Assembly (NCBI RefSeq): GCF_019195435.1
Contig: NZ_CP078069.1
Location: 1,798,001-1,862,000 of the forward strand
Direction of reading: 5' to 3'
Length of the DNA: 64,000 nt
Source of the DNA: Comamonas sp. NLF-1-9
GTDB taxonomy: Bacteria; Pseudomonadota; Gammaproteobacteria; Burkholderiales; Burkholderiaceae_C
Below, piece by piece: positions 9,764-18,391 of the stretch. A program made the translations under genes and the position numbers. Position 1 is the stretch's first letter; every line of letters starts with the position of its first letter. The notes below the pieces were generated by a model. It did not search any database, was not told the DNA's origin, and worked only from the letters and a program-made list of their open reading frames with translations.

Positions 9764-10554
9764 GGTGCCTCCTTGAAGGTCTTGGCCAGGCGCGCGGTCT
9801 CGCGCGCCAGGGTCACGGTATCGAGCCCGACGGCCACGAAGCTCGCGCCCCAGGACAGATAGCGGCGCGCCATGGCCTCGTCCACCGCCAGGCTGCCCGC
9901 GGCCTTGCCGGTCGCAACAATGCGCCGCGTGGCGTCCTCGAACAGCGCCTGCATCTCGGGGTGGCCCGGATTGCCGCGATGGCCCATGGAGGCCGACAAG
10001 TCGGCCGGGCCGATGAACACGCCGTCCACGCCATCCACCGCGGCGATGGCCTCCAGGTTGTCGATGGCGGTGCGCGTCTCGGCCTGCACCAGCACGCAGA
10101 TGCGCTCATTGGCCTCGTGCACGTAGCGCGGGTAACGCCCCCAGCGCGCGGCGCGCCCGCCGGCCATGCCGCGCACGCCGCCCAGACCCTCGGCGCCGGG
10201 GTAGCGCGCGGCGCGCACGATCTCGGCCGCCTGCTCGGGCGTGTCCACCATGGGCACGAGCAGGTTGCTCACGCCCAGATCCAGGTACTGCTTGATCAGC
10301 ATCTGCGCCAGCGGCCCCTGGCCCATGGGTATGCGCGCGACCGCCTGCACGCCGGGGTAGGCGGCAATGGTCTGCAGCTGGTGCAGGATGCTGTCCAGGT
10401 CGTGCGCGGTGTGCTCACCGTCGATCAACAGCCAGTCGAAACCGGCGCCCGCGGCGATCTCGCCGGCGACGGTGTCCCTGAGGTTGAGCCAGTAGCCGAT
10501 CTGGGAGCGCTTTTCGGTGAGCGCCTGCTTGAACAGGTTGTGTGGTGTTTCCAT
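9760..10554 (-). CDS. hpaI: 4-hydroxy-2-oxoheptane-1,7-dioate aldolase (HpcH/HpaI family)
   Basis: A 264-residue class II pyruvate aldolase, close to the E. coli HpaI length. It cleaves 4-hydroxy-2-oxoheptanedioate to pyruvate and succinic semialdehyde, the last ring-derived step. Conserved parts are WLLIDGEHTAHD with the catalytic His, AVARIPMG with the oxyanion-stabilising Arg, and metal ligands in LVQAETRT (Glu) and FIGPADLSASMGH (Asp). It follows hpaH by 6 bases and overlaps the class II aldolase gene. The product succinic semialdehyde is the substrate of the SSADH genes found on both sides of the locus. Confidence 0.93.
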   Translation of the reverse strand: METPHNLFKQALTEKRSQIGYWLNLRDTVAGEIAAGAGFDWLLIDGEHTAHDLDSILHQLQTIAAYPGVQAVARIPMGQGPLAQMLIKQYLDLGVSNLLVPMVDTPEQAAEIVRAARYPGAEGLGGVRGMAGGRAARWGRYPRYVHEANERICVLVQAETRTAIDNLEAIAAVDGVDGVFIGPADLSASMGHRGNPGHPEMQALFEDATRRIVATGKAAGSLAVDEAMARRYLSWGASFVAVGLDTVTLARETARLAKTFKEAP

Positions 10555-10560
10555 GAAGAT

Positions 10561-11376
10561 TCAGACGAACTTGAATTGCAGCCGGCCCAGCGGACCGTAG
10601 TCTGCGTCGAAGACATCGCCGGCGCGGGCCGCGACCGGGCGCGTGAACGAGCCGGCCAGCACGATGTGCCCGGCCTTCAGGTGCTCGCCCCAGGGCGCGA
10701 GCTTGTTGGCCAGCCAGGCGATGCCCACGGCCGGGTCGCCCTGCACGCCGGCGGCCAGGCCGGTTTCTTCCACCACGCCGTTCTGGCGCAGGATGGCGCC
10801 GACCCAGGGCCTGTCGATCGCACGCGCGCCGCTGCGGCCCGCGCCGACCACGATGGCGGCGTTGGCGGCGTTGTCGCTGATGGTGTCTTGCACCTTGCGC
10901 ATGGCGCGGCTGTGGCGGTCGAACTGCTCGATGCGCGCGTCGATGATCTCGATCGCGGGCGTGAGGTAGTCGGTGGCGTCGAGCACCTGCTCGACATCGA
11001 CCTGCGGGCCTCGCAGGTCGCGCTTGAGCACGAAGGCCAGCTCGACCTCGACGCGCGGCGCAATGAAGCGCTCGGCCGGCAGCTCCAGCACCTGGCCCGG
11101 CGTGGCCTGGTAGAGCATGGAGTCCAGCAGCGTGCCGTAGTCGGGCTCGCTGATCTGGCTGCTCAGCTGCATCGCGCGGCTGGTCAGTCCGATTTTGTGG
11201 CCTATGACGCTGCGGCCTTCGGCCAGTTGCAGCGCGACCCAGGCGCGGCTTACGCGGTAGCCGTCTTCGATGCTCATGCCGGGAAAGCGCTTGGAGAAAT
11301 GCTCGACCTGCTGGCGCGAGCGCTCGCTGGCGTGCAGCTCGGCCGCCAGCTGGGCGATGTGGGCGTCACTCAGCAT
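10561..11376 (-). CDS. hpaH: 2-oxo-hept-4-ene-1,7-dioate hydratase
   Basis: A 271-residue metal-dependent hydratase of the FAH/MhpD fold that adds water to 2-oxohept-4-enedioate before HpaI cleavage. Strong family segments are [37 protein letters not shown] with the two metal-binding Glu residues, [14 protein letters not shown], and [11 protein letters not shown] near residue 220. It starts 3 bases after hpaF and ends 6 bases before hpaI, so it is firmly in the operon. Confidence 0.94.
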   Translation of the reverse strand: MLSDAHIAQLAAELHASERSRQQVEHFSKRFPGMSIEDGYRVSRAWVALQLAEGRSVIGHKIGLTSRAMQLSSQISEPDYGTLLDSMLYQATPGQVLELPAERFIAPRVEVELAFVLKRDLRGPQVDVEQVLDATDYLTPAIEIIDARIEQFDRHSRAMRKVQDTISDNAANAAIVVGAGRSGARAIDRPWVGAILRQNGVVEETGLAAGVQGDPAVGIAWLANKLAPWGEHLKAGHIVLAGSFTRPVAARAGDVFDADYGPLGRLQFKFV

Positions 11377-11379
11377 GGC

Positions 11380-11838
11380 TCAGTCCTTGCGAAACAGCGG
11401 GTGCAGGGTGCTGTGCTTGGCGTCGAACACCTCCTGGCCTTCGTCGACCTGCACGGTCAGGCCGATGTGGCGCGTGGCCATCACCGGGTCGAGGTGTGTG
11501 CGCAGCGCCGCCAGCACCGCCGCGCCGGCGCGCTGCTGCGTGGCGCTGCTGCGCCCGCGCGCCATGCGCAGATTGGCGTAGAGAAAGCCGTACTCGCCCG
11601 GGTCGGCGCTGAAAAGACCGGTCTTGCCGGCGCCGGCCGCGCGCCCGGCGGCGCCGCCGTCGGCCAGCGCGAAGTGCGGCGCCGGGTAGGCGAGCACGCG
11701 CGTGCCGCCCGTGGGAAAGACCTGGGCGCCGTGTTCGTCGCGCATGGCCAGCATGGCGTCGGCCGCGTCGCGGCACAGGCGCGGCATGTCGAGTACGGCA
11801 TCGAGGTTGCCGGAATAAAGCATTACCAAATGCGGCAT
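11380..11838 (-). CDS. hpaF: 5-carboxymethyl-2-hydroxymuconate delta-isomerase
   Basis: A 152-residue tautomerase-superfamily isomerase. It converts 5-carboxymethyl-2-hydroxymuconate to the 2-oxo-3-ene form decarboxylated by HpaG. The start at 11838 is chosen because it gives MPHLVMLYS, placing the catalytic proline right after the removed methionine, and because a GAGG site lies just upstream. The segment RSSATQQRAGAAVLAALRTH (about 100-120) is a family helix. At 152 residues it is longer than the E. coli enzyme (126), with an Ala/Gly-rich insertion near residue 70. It lies between hpaD and hpaH. Confidence 0.9.
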   Translation of the reverse strand: MPHLVMLYSGNLDAVLDMPRLCRDAADAMLAMRDEHGAQVFPTGGTRVLAYPAPHFALADGGAAGRAAGAGKTGLFSADPGEYGFLYANLRMARGRSSATQQRAGAAVLAALRTHLDPVMATRHIGLTVQVDEGQEVFDAKHSTLHPLFRKD

Positions 11839-11845
11839 GTCGTCC

Positions 11846-12769
11846 TCACAGTCTGGGAAAAGCCTTGAAGCTGGTGGCGCGCGAAGCCTCGGGCGCGGGC
11901 ACGGCATGGCCGTCCTGCGCGCTCACCGGGAAGACGGCGTTGATCTGGCCCGTGCCCGAGGCGCCAAAATAGGGAGTGAGCACTTCGGCCTTGCCATCGT
12001 AGGCAGACCAGCCGAGCGCGCCCAGCAGCATGGCGGTGTCGTGCATCATGCCCTCGCCGTGGCCCTTGACCGCGTACTCGGGCAGCATGGCGCAGAAGTC
12101 CTGCCACTGGCCGTCCTGCCACATCTGCACCACTTCATGGTCCAGGCGCTCCAGGAAGGGGCTCCAGATCTTGAAGGCCATGTCCGGCGCCATGCCGTTT
12201 TGCGCAAACCGGTGCGAGAGCGAGCCGCTCGCGAGGAAGGCGACCTTGCCGTCGTAGTGCTTTTCCACCGCTTCGCGCATTGCCCAGCCCAGGCGCGCGC
12301 TGTCGTTGAGGTAGTGGCTGGTGCACAGCGCCGAGACCGACACCACCTTGAAGTGCTCGTCCTCGTTCATGTAGCGCATCGGCACCAGCGTGCCGTACTC
12401 GGGCTGCAGCGTGGTCGAATCGTGCGCCAGCGTCTCCACGCCCTGGGCATTGCATTCCCGGGCCAGCAGGCGGCCAAGCTCGGGGTTGCCGCTGAAGCCG
12501 TAGGCCATGTTGCTGATGAAGTGCGGCAGCTCGTTGCTGGTGTAGTTGCCCTGCCAGTGCTCGGCACAGTTGAGGTGGTAGCCGGCGTTGACCAGCCAGT
12601 GCGTGTCAAACACCACCAGCGTATCCACGCCCAGCGCGCGGCAGCGCCGGCTGATTTCGCGGTGGCCCTCGATCGCCGCCTCGCGCGTGCCCTGGCGCGT
12701 GCCCGGCAGTTCCGAAAGATACATGCTCGGTACGTGGGTGATCTTGGCTGCCAGTGCCAGTTGTCCCAT
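11846..12769 (-). CDS. hpaD: 3,4-dihydroxyphenylacetate 2,3-dioxygenase (homoprotocatechuate dioxygenase)
   Basis: A 307-residue extradiol ring-cleavage dioxygenase (class III, LigB-like fold) that opens homoprotocatechuate at the 2,3 bond. It matches E. coli HpaD strongly. It begins MGQLALAAKITHVPSMYLSE, giving the first iron-ligand His. VVFDTHWLVNAGYH, EYGTLVPMRYMNEDEHFKV and LASGSLSHRFAQ follow, and the end is SGTGQINAVFP. The start at 12769 has an AGGAG site upstream; a longer in-frame extension to 13165 is rejected because it overlaps hpaE. The gap to hpaE is 94 bases, the longest inside this operon. Confidence 0.95.
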   Translation of the reverse strand: MGQLALAAKITHVPSMYLSELPGTRQGTREAAIEGHREISRRCRALGVDTLVVFDTHWLVNAGYHLNCAEHWQGNYTSNELPHFISNMAYGFSGNPELGRLLARECNAQGVETLAHDSTTLQPEYGTLVPMRYMNEDEHFKVVSVSALCTSHYLNDSARLGWAMREAVEKHYDGKVAFLASGSLSHRFAQNGMAPDMAFKIWSPFLERLDHEVVQMWQDGQWQDFCAMLPEYAVKGHGEGMMHDTAMLLGALGWSAYDGKAEVLTPYFGASGTGQINAVFPVSAQDGHAVPAPEASRATSFKAFPRL

Positions 12770-12863
12770 GGTGTTGTCTCCTGAAAATGCTGCAAAGGTG
12801 CCCGCGGCGTCGCTGGCCGCTGCACGACGCGCTGGCCGGCGCGCGCTGGCACCGGCCCGCGCC

Positions 12864-14339
12864 TTACGGCGCAATCCCCCAGCGCGGGATGGCGTGGCTG
12901 CCCATGGAGACCGCCACGTTCTTGGGCTCGAGGAACACCTCGTAGCTCCAGGTGCCGCCTTCGCGGCCGGTGCCGCTGGCCTTGGTGCCGCCGAAGGGCT
13001 GGCGCAGGTCGCGCACGTTCTGGCTGTTGACGAAGCACATGCCGGCCTCGATCGCCGCGGCCACGCGGTGGGCGCGGCCGATGTTCTCGCTCCAGACGTA
13101 GCTCGAGAGCCCGTAGTCGATGTCGTTGGCCTTGGCGATCGCGTCCTGCTCGTCCTTGAACGCAATCAGGCAGGCGACCGGGCCGAAGATCTCTTCCTGC
13201 GCGATCTTCATGCGGTTGTCCACGTCGGCGAACACCGTGGGCCAGACGAAGTTGCCGCTGGCCACGCGCGCGGACAGCTCGGGCGCGTAGGACGGGCGCT
13301 CGATGCCACCGCACAGCAGGCTCGCGCCCTCCTTCTGGCCAAGCTCGATGTAGCCGCGCACCTTGGCCAGGTGGGCCTTGGAGATCATCGGGCCGATGAT
13401 GTTTTTCTCGTCCCGCGGGTCACCCACGGTGATGCGCCGCGCGCGCTCGGCAAAACGCGCCGCGAAGTCGGCATAGATGCTCTGCTGCACCAGGATGCGG
13501 CTGCCTGCGGTGCAGCGCTCGCCGTTGTTGGAAAAGATCATGAACACGGCGGCATCGAGCGCGCGTTCCAGGTCGGCGTCGTCAAAGACCACGAAGGGGC
13601 TCTTGCCGCCGAGCTCCATGCTGAACTTCTTCAGCCCGGCGCTGCGCACGATGCGGTTGCCGGTCACCGTGGAGCCGGTGAAGCTGATGGCGCGCACGTC
13701 CGGGTGCGCGACCAGCGGCTCGCCCGCTTCCTTGCCATAGCCGTGCACCAGGTTGAGCACGCCCGCGGGTATGCCCGCTTCGAGCGCGAGCTCGCCCAGG
13801 CGCGCGGCGGTGAGCGGGCTGAGCTCGCTCATTTTGAGCACCGCGGTGTTGCCAAAGGCCAGGCAGGGCGCGACCTTCCAGGTGGCCGTCATGAAGGGCA
13901 CGTTCCAGGGGCTGATCAGCGCGCACACGCCCACCGGGTGGTAGAGCGTGTAGTTCAGGTGCGTGGGCGTGGGGTAGGTGTGGCCGTCCACGCGCGTGCA
14001 CATTTCGGCGAAGTAGTAGAAGTTGTCCGCCGCGCGCGGCACCAGCGCCTTGCCGGTCTGCGCGATGGTCTGACCGGTATCGTCGGTTTCAGTGGCCGCA
14101 AGCTCGGGCACGTGCCGCGCAATCAGGTCACCGAGTGCACGCAGCTTGCGCGCGCGCTCGGGCGCGGGCAGGCCGGCCCACTTGGGGAAGGCCGCCTTGG
14201 CTGCGGTCACGGCCGCGTCCACCTCAGCGGCGCCGCCGCTGGCCACTTCGGCCAGCACCTCTTGTGTGGCGGGGTTGACGGTCTCGAAATAGTCGCGCGC
14301 CGCAACCGGCTTGCCGTCGATGAGATTCTCAATTTTCAT
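12864..14339 (-). CDS. hpaE: 5-carboxymethyl-2-hydroxymuconate semialdehyde dehydrogenase
   Basis: A 491-residue NAD-dependent aldehyde dehydrogenase oxidising the ring-fission semialdehyde. Motifs include SPWNVPFMTATWKVAPCLAF, FTGSTVTGNRIV, ELGGKSPFVVFDDAD, and the catalytic Cys in NNGERCTAGSRI (near residue 285). It ends with PFGGTKASGTGREGG before the tail. The start MKIENLIDG at 14339 has no clear ribosome site. It lies inside a dispersed repeat that also carries the hpaG2 stop codon 5 bases upstream, so reinitiation after hpaG2 is likely. Confidence 0.93.
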   Translation of the reverse strand: MKIENLIDGKPVAARDYFETVNPATQEVLAEVASGGAAEVDAAVTAAKAAFPKWAGLPAPERARKLRALGDLIARHVPELAATETDDTGQTIAQTGKALVPRAADNFYYFAEMCTRVDGHTYPTPTHLNYTLYHPVGVCALISPWNVPFMTATWKVAPCLAFGNTAVLKMSELSPLTAARLGELALEAGIPAGVLNLVHGYGKEAGEPLVAHPDVRAISFTGSTVTGNRIVRSAGLKKFSMELGGKSPFVVFDDADLERALDAAVFMIFSNNGERCTAGSRILVQQSIYADFAARFAERARRITVGDPRDEKNIIGPMISKAHLAKVRGYIELGQKEGASLLCGGIERPSYAPELSARVASGNFVWPTVFADVDNRMKIAQEEIFGPVACLIAFKDEQDAIAKANDIDYGLSSYVWSENIGRAHRVAAAIEAGMCFVNSQNVRDLRQPFGGTKASGTGREGGTWSYEVFLEPKNVAVSMGSHAIPRWGIAP

Positions 14340-14354
14340 AGCTGTTACCGCTTG
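14331..14354 (-). repeat. Dispersed repeat, member 2 (core part) at the hpaG2/hpaE junction
   Basis: On the minus strand the core reads CAAGCGGTAACAGCTATGAA (then AATT), matching the family core CAAGCGCNNNCAGCTAT. It encodes the last codons and TAA stop of hpaG2 and the ATG of hpaE. Only the core is recognisable; the upstream arm lies in hpaG2 coding sequence and is weaker. Confidence 0.55.
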
Positions 14355-15139
14355 ACTGGTATGGGTTGGATCGGGTTTTTGCCGACAATCGTGTTTTCCA
14401 GGCTGCCCAGGCCTTCGATGCTGCACACCACCTGGCTGCCTACCGGGCAGTCGACCACGCCGTCGGGCGTGCCGGTGAGGATCAGGTCGCCCGGGTACAG
14501 GGTCATGAAGCTGGTGAAATGTTCCACCAGCGTGGGCACGTCGAACACCATGTCCGCGGTGCTGCCCTGCTGCGTGAGCTGTCCGTCCACGTGCGTGCTC
14601 AGGCGCAGCGCCATCGGGTCGGGCACGTCGCCCGCGTCCACCAGCCAGGGGCCTATGGGCGTGCAGGTGTCGCGGTTCTTCACGCGCAGATTGGGCCGGT
14701 ACCAGTTTTCCAGGTAGTCGCGGATCGCGTAGTCGTTGGCCACGGTGTAGCCGGCGATGAAGTCGTAGGCGTCGTCCTTGCGCACCTTGCGCGCCTCGCG
14801 CCCGATCACCACCGCCAGCTCGCATTCGTAGTGCATGTGGCGCACGCCCTCGGGGCGCAGCGTGAAGCCGCGGTGGCCGGTGAGCGAGCCGCTGCCCTTG
14901 GCAAAAGCAAGCGGTTCTTCGGGCGGCTTGAACGCGAGTTCACGCGCATGGTCGGCGTAGTTGAGCCCCAGCGCGAGGATGGTGCGCGCGCGCGGCGTGG
15001 GCGCCAGCGGCGGCAGCCAGACCACCTCGTCAAAGGACAGGCGCCGCCCGCGCAGGGCCGGGGTGCGCAGCTCCAGCGCGCCGCCGGCTTCGATGGCCTC
15101 GTGGATGGCGCCGCCCCAGGCGATGCGTGCGTGTTTCAT
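14345..15139 (-). CDS. hpaG2: HpaG C-terminal-type subunit (2-hydroxyhepta-2,4-diene-1,7-dioate isomerase / OPET decarboxylase)
   Basis: A 264-residue FAH-fold protein corresponding to the C-terminal half of E. coli HpaG. Together with hpaG1 it decarboxylates 5-oxopent-3-ene-1,2,5-tricarboxylate and isomerises the product. Key parts are LALGLNYADHARELAFKPP, the metal-ligand HMHYECELAVVIGREARKV, and YTVANDYAIRDYLENWYRPN with FMTLYPGDLILTGTPDGV. The start at 15139 overlaps the hpaG1 stop. Split G1/G2 genes are a known arrangement. The final codons and stop are encoded by a dispersed repeat. Confidence 0.92.
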   Translation of the reverse strand: MKHARIAWGGAIHEAIEAGGALELRTPALRGRRLSFDEVVWLPPLAPTPRARTILALGLNYADHARELAFKPPEEPLAFAKGSGSLTGHRGFTLRPEGVRHMHYECELAVVIGREARKVRKDDAYDFIAGYTVANDYAIRDYLENWYRPNLRVKNRDTCTPIGPWLVDAGDVPDPMALRLSTHVDGQLTQQGSTADMVFDVPTLVEHFTSFMTLYPGDLILTGTPDGVVDCPVGSQVVCSIEGLGSLENTIVGKNPIQPIPVKR

Positions 15140-15777
15140 GCGTGCTCCTCCACCAGTGCGTGCGCCAGCGGCGCCAGGCCCGGCGCGCTGAGCTCGATGT
15201 GCTCGCCCGCCGCTGCCAGCAGCGGCTTGCCGTCGGGCAGGCAGTCGCTGCCCAGCATCAGCACGTCGCCGGGCTGCAGCGTCATGAAGGCCGACACCTC
15301 GGCCCAGAGGTCGAGCGCCGGGCGCACCAGCGTCGCCAGGTCCACGCTCTGCACCAGCGCGCCGTTGATGCGCACCGCGATCTGCAGCGTCTGCAGCGTC
15401 AGCTGCGCCAGCGGCGTGCTCTGCGGCGCGCAGACCAGAAAGCCGTCGCGGTTGCGGTAGCGGATCGGCGGGCGGAAGTAGCTCTCGTGCGGCAGACACA
15501 AGTCGTCCAGCAGCACGGCGTGCGTCGGCTCGCCCGCGGCCCCGGCAATCAGCCCCAGGGTTGCGCCCACACGCACCGGGCCGGGCACGGGGATGGCCGC
15601 GCCGTCCGCCGCGAAGGTGTTGGCGGTCTTCACGTAGAGCACCGGGGCTGAGGGCGGCGCCTTGTAGGGCGCCTCGTGCATCTGCGGCGCCCATTGCTCG
15701 AATTCACGGCGCAGGTTCAGCAAGGCGCCATAGACCGTGCCCCGTGGCTGCCAGGCCAGTTTGGCTTTCATCTGCAT
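15136..15777 (-). CDS. hpaG1: HpaG N-terminal-type subunit (OPET decarboxylase/isomerase)
   Basis: A 213-residue FAH-fold protein matching the N-terminal half of E. coli HpaG. Supporting segments are PYKAPPSAPVLYVKTANTFA, LCLPHESYFRPPIRYRNRDG and FMTLQPGDVLMLGSDCLPDG. The ExE metal ligands seen in hpaG2 are not evident, as expected if this half supports rather than carries the metal site; that is inference. The ATG at 15777 overlaps the livF stop (TGATG). A GTG at 15780 and an ATG at 15771 are alternatives. The tight overlap joins the importer and catabolic genes in one transcript. Confidence 0.9.
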   Translation of the reverse strand: MQMKAKLAWQPRGTVYGALLNLRREFEQWAPQMHEAPYKAPPSAPVLYVKTANTFAADGAAIPVPGPVRVGATLGLIAGAAGEPTHAVLLDDLCLPHESYFRPPIRYRNRDGFLVCAPQSTPLAQLTLQTLQIAVRINGALVQSVDLATLVRPALDLWAEVSAFMTLQPGDVLMLGSDCLPDGKPLLAAAGEHIELSAPGLAPLAHALVEEHA

Positions 15778-16571
15778 CACGACTCCGATGTGCCCGCAGG
15801 CGCTGCGGCGGCGGCGGCGCTCTGCGCGGCTTGCGGCGCGCGGCCCTTGCCCGCGCCAAGATAGGTTTCGATCACGCGCGGGTCGCTCATCAGGCTGCGC
15901 GCCGGGCCGCTGAGCGCGACCGCGCCCATTTCCAGCACGTAGCCGCGGTCGGCCACCTGCAGCGCGGCGCGCGCGTTCTGCTCGACCAGCAGCACCGACA
16001 CCCCCATGCCGCGCAGCGAGGAGACGATCTTGAGCACCTCGCGCACGATGAGCGGTGCCAGGCCGAGCGACGGCTCGTCGAGCATCAGCAGGCGCGGTCG
16101 CGCCATCAGCGCGCGGCCGATGGCCAGCATCTGGCGCTCGCCGCCCGAGAGCGTGGCCGCGAGCTGGGCGCTGCGCTCGTGCAGGCGCGGAAACAGCGCA
16201 AACACCTCCTGCATGCGCTCGCTCTGGTCGCGCTGACCGCGGCGCCAGCGGGCAAAACCGCCCAGCAGCAGGTTGTCTTGCACCGACATCTCGCCGAACA
16301 GCTCGCGCTTTTCCGGCACCAGCCCGACGCCGTGCGCCACCATGGCCTCGACCGAGGGGCGCGGCACCAGCGCACCTTCAAAGCGCAGCTCGCCGCGCGA
16401 GGGCAGCAGCCCCATGGCCGCGTTCAGCAGCGTGGATTTGCCCGCGCCATTGGGGCCGATCACGGTGACGATCTCGCCCTCGTTGACCGTGAGCTCCACC
16501 TGGTGCACCGCCTCCACCGGTCCGTAGGAAACCGAAAAGTCCTTCAGTTGCAGCAAGGCCTTGGCTGTCAT
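15777..16571 (-). CDS. livF: ABC transporter ATP-binding protein, LivF family (hpa-linked)
   Basis: A 264-residue ATPase of a HAAT-type importer. Walker A GPNGAGKSTLL lies near residue 39, signature TLSGGERQMLAIGRALM near 140, and Walker B RLLMLDEPSLGLAP follows. The C-terminus has an alanine-rich tail of about 25 residues (AAQSAAAAAAPAGTSES) beyond the usual end. It overlaps the upstream livM-livG fusion by four bases and hpaG1 by one base. This places transport and ring degradation under one promoter and suggests the importer carries a hydroxyphenylacetate-type substrate. Confidence 0.93.
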   Translation of the reverse strand: MTAKALLQLKDFSVSYGPVEAVHQVELTVNEGEIVTVIGPNGAGKSTLLNAAMGLLPSRGELRFEGALVPRPSVEAMVAHGVGLVPEKRELFGEMSVQDNLLLGGFARWRRGQRDQSERMQEVFALFPRLHERSAQLAATLSGGERQMLAIGRALMARPRLLMLDEPSLGLAPLIVREVLKIVSSLRGMGVSVLLVEQNARAALQVADRGYVLEMGAVALSGPARSLMSDPRVIETYLGAGKGRAPQAAQSAAAAAAPAGTSES

Positions 16572-18391
16572 GCCGCATCTCCTTCGATGTCTTCCACGCC
16601 CAGATAGGCCTGCATCACGCGCGGGTTGGCCTGCACCTCGTCCGGGGTGCCCAGCGCGATCACGCGGCCGAACTCCAGCACCGTGATGCGGTCGGCCAGA
16701 TTCATCACGAACTCCATGTCGTGCTCGACCACGAGCACCGCCAGGCCCTCGGCGCGCAGTTGCATGAGCAGCTGCACCAGCGCCTGCTTCTCCAGATGGC
16801 GCAAGCCCGCGGCCGGCTCGTCGAGCAGCAGGATCGAGGGCTGGCCCGCCAGTGCGCGCGCGATCTCCACGATGCGCTGCTGGCCCAGCGGCAGCGATGC
16901 CGCCGGCGTGTCGATGTAGCTCTGCAGCCCGCAGCGCTCGATCTGCTTGCGCGCCTCGGCCAGCAGCGCCGCCTCTTCGTGGCGGTCGGTCTGCAGCATG
17001 GCCGACAGCCAGCCGCGGCGCCCGCGCAGGTGCGCGCCCAGTGCCACGTTCTCCAGCACCGTGCGCTGTCCGAGCAGGCGCACGTGCTGGAAGGTGCGCC
17101 CCATGCCCAGCGCGGCAAACGCGCGCGCCGGCTTGCCCGTCATGGGCTGGCCGAGCAGCGCCACCTGGCCGGCGCTCGGGTCGTCCACGCCGGAAATCAT
17201 GTTGAAGAAGGTGCTCTTGCCTGCGCCGTTGGGCCCGATCAGCGCATGCACTTCGCCGGCCTTGACTTCCAGGTCCACCGCGTCGTTGGCCACCAGGCCG
17301 GCAAAGCGCTTGGTCACCTGCTCGGCGCGCAGCACCACCTGGCCCAGGGGCGGCAGCTTGCGCCGGCCCAGCGCCGCCTGCGTCGTGCGCGCGGCGCGCA
17401 CCGGCGCCGGCTTGACCCAGCGCCCCACGCGGGCGGTGATCAGGGGCCACAAGCCGTCGGCCGCGCGCTGCAGCAGCAGAATCATCAAGAGACCGAAGAC
17501 GATCGCCTCGAAGTTGCCGCTGGTGCCCAGCAGCTTGGGCAGCCAGTCCTGCAGCTGCTCCTTGAGCAGGGTGATCAGGGTCGCGCCAAGCACCGCACCC
17601 CAGAGATGCCCCGAGCCGCCCACCACCGCCATGAACAGGTATTCGATGCCGATTTCCAGATTGAACGGCGTCGGGTTCACGAAGCGCTGCAAATGGGTGT
17701 AGAGCCAGCCCGAGATCGCCGCCAGCAGCGCCGCCAGCAGGAACAGCTTCATGCGCTGGCGCGAGGTATCGACACCCATGGATTCGGCCATCACACGCCC
17801 GCTCTTGAGCGCGCGTATCGCCCGTCCCTCGCGCGAATCGAGCAGGTTGTGCATCGCCCAGATCGCCAGCAGCAGCACCGCCCAGATGACGATGCCCATG
17901 AGGCGCGGCGAAGCCAGCTCCAGCCCCGCGATCGACAACGGCTGCACGCCGGCGATGCCGGTGAAACCGCCCAGGCCTTCGATGTTGCCGAACAGGTAGT
18001 ACAGGCTCAGTCCCCAGGCCAGCGTGCCCAGCGCCAGAAAATGCCCCGACAGCGGCAAGGTGACCGCGCCGAGTACCCAGGCGATCACGCCGGTCACGAG
18101 CAGGCCCAGCAGCAGCCCGAGCCAGGGCAGCAGCCCCGGGGACAGGCCCGACAGCGCCTGCGCCGCCAGCGGCGAGGTGCAGACCCAGGCAGTGGCATAG
18201 GCGCCGAGCCCGACGAAAGCGGCCTGACCGAAGGAGGTGATGCCACCCACGCCGGTCAGCAGTACCAGGCCGACGGCGACCAGCGCGTACAGCCCGATGT
18301 AGTTGAGCAGCGTGATGGTGAACGGCGACAGCAGCGGCCAGGCGATCGCGAGCAGCGCGATGGCAAGCCAGGTCCAGTGACGCGAACTCAT
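16568..18391 (-). CDS. livMG: Fused LivM permease and LivG ATP-binding protein
   Basis: A 607-residue fusion. Residues 1 to about 320 are a LivM-type permease (ITSFGQAAFVGLGAYATAW and the SREGRAIRALKSGRVMAESM coupling loop). A short linker (around 320-350) follows, then a full LivG-type ATPase from about 355 to 607. The ATPase has Walker A GPNGAGKSTFF, signature LPLGQQRIVEIARAL, Walker B ILLLDEPAAGL and the switch HDMEF. It overlaps livH upstream and livF downstream by four bases each. Such fusions are known in proteobacterial aromatic-acid importers. There is no stop or frameshift between the halves. Confidence 0.93.
   Translation of the reverse strand: MSSRHWTWLAIALLAIAWPLLSPFTITLLNYIGLYALVAVGLVLLTGVGGITSFGQAAFVGLGAYATAWVCTSPLAAQALSGLSPGLLPWLGLLLGLLVTGVIAWVLGAVTLPLSGHFLALGTLAWGLSLYYLFGNIEGLGGFTGIAGVQPLSIAGLELASPRLMGIVIWAVLLLAIWAMHNLLDSREGRAIRALKSGRVMAESMGVDTSRQRMKLFLLAALLAAISGWLYTHLQRFVNPTPFNLEIGIEYLFMAVVGGSGHLWGAVLGATLITLLKEQLQDWLPKLLGTSGNFEAIVFGLLMILLLQRAADGLWPLITARVGRWVKPAPVRAARTTQAALGRRKLPPLGQVVLRAEQVTKRFAGLVANDAVDLEVKAGEVHALIGPNGAGKSTFFNMISGVDDPSAGQVALLGQPMTGKPARAFAALGMGRTFQHVRLLGQRTVLENVALGAHLRGRRGWLSAMLQTDRHEEAALLAEARKQIERCGLQSYIDTPAASLPLGQQRIVEIARALAGQPSILLLDEPAAGLRHLEKQALVQLLMQLRAEGLAVLVVEHDMEFVMNLADRITVLEFGRVIALGTPDEVQANPRVMQAYLGVEDIEGDAA

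Noticed and set aside
12770..13165. N-terminal extension of hpaD
   Set aside because: Arg/Ser/Ala-rich sequence antisense-free but in the hpaE coding region; the HpaD family N-terminus MGQLALAAKITH starts at 12769 with a good ribosome site.
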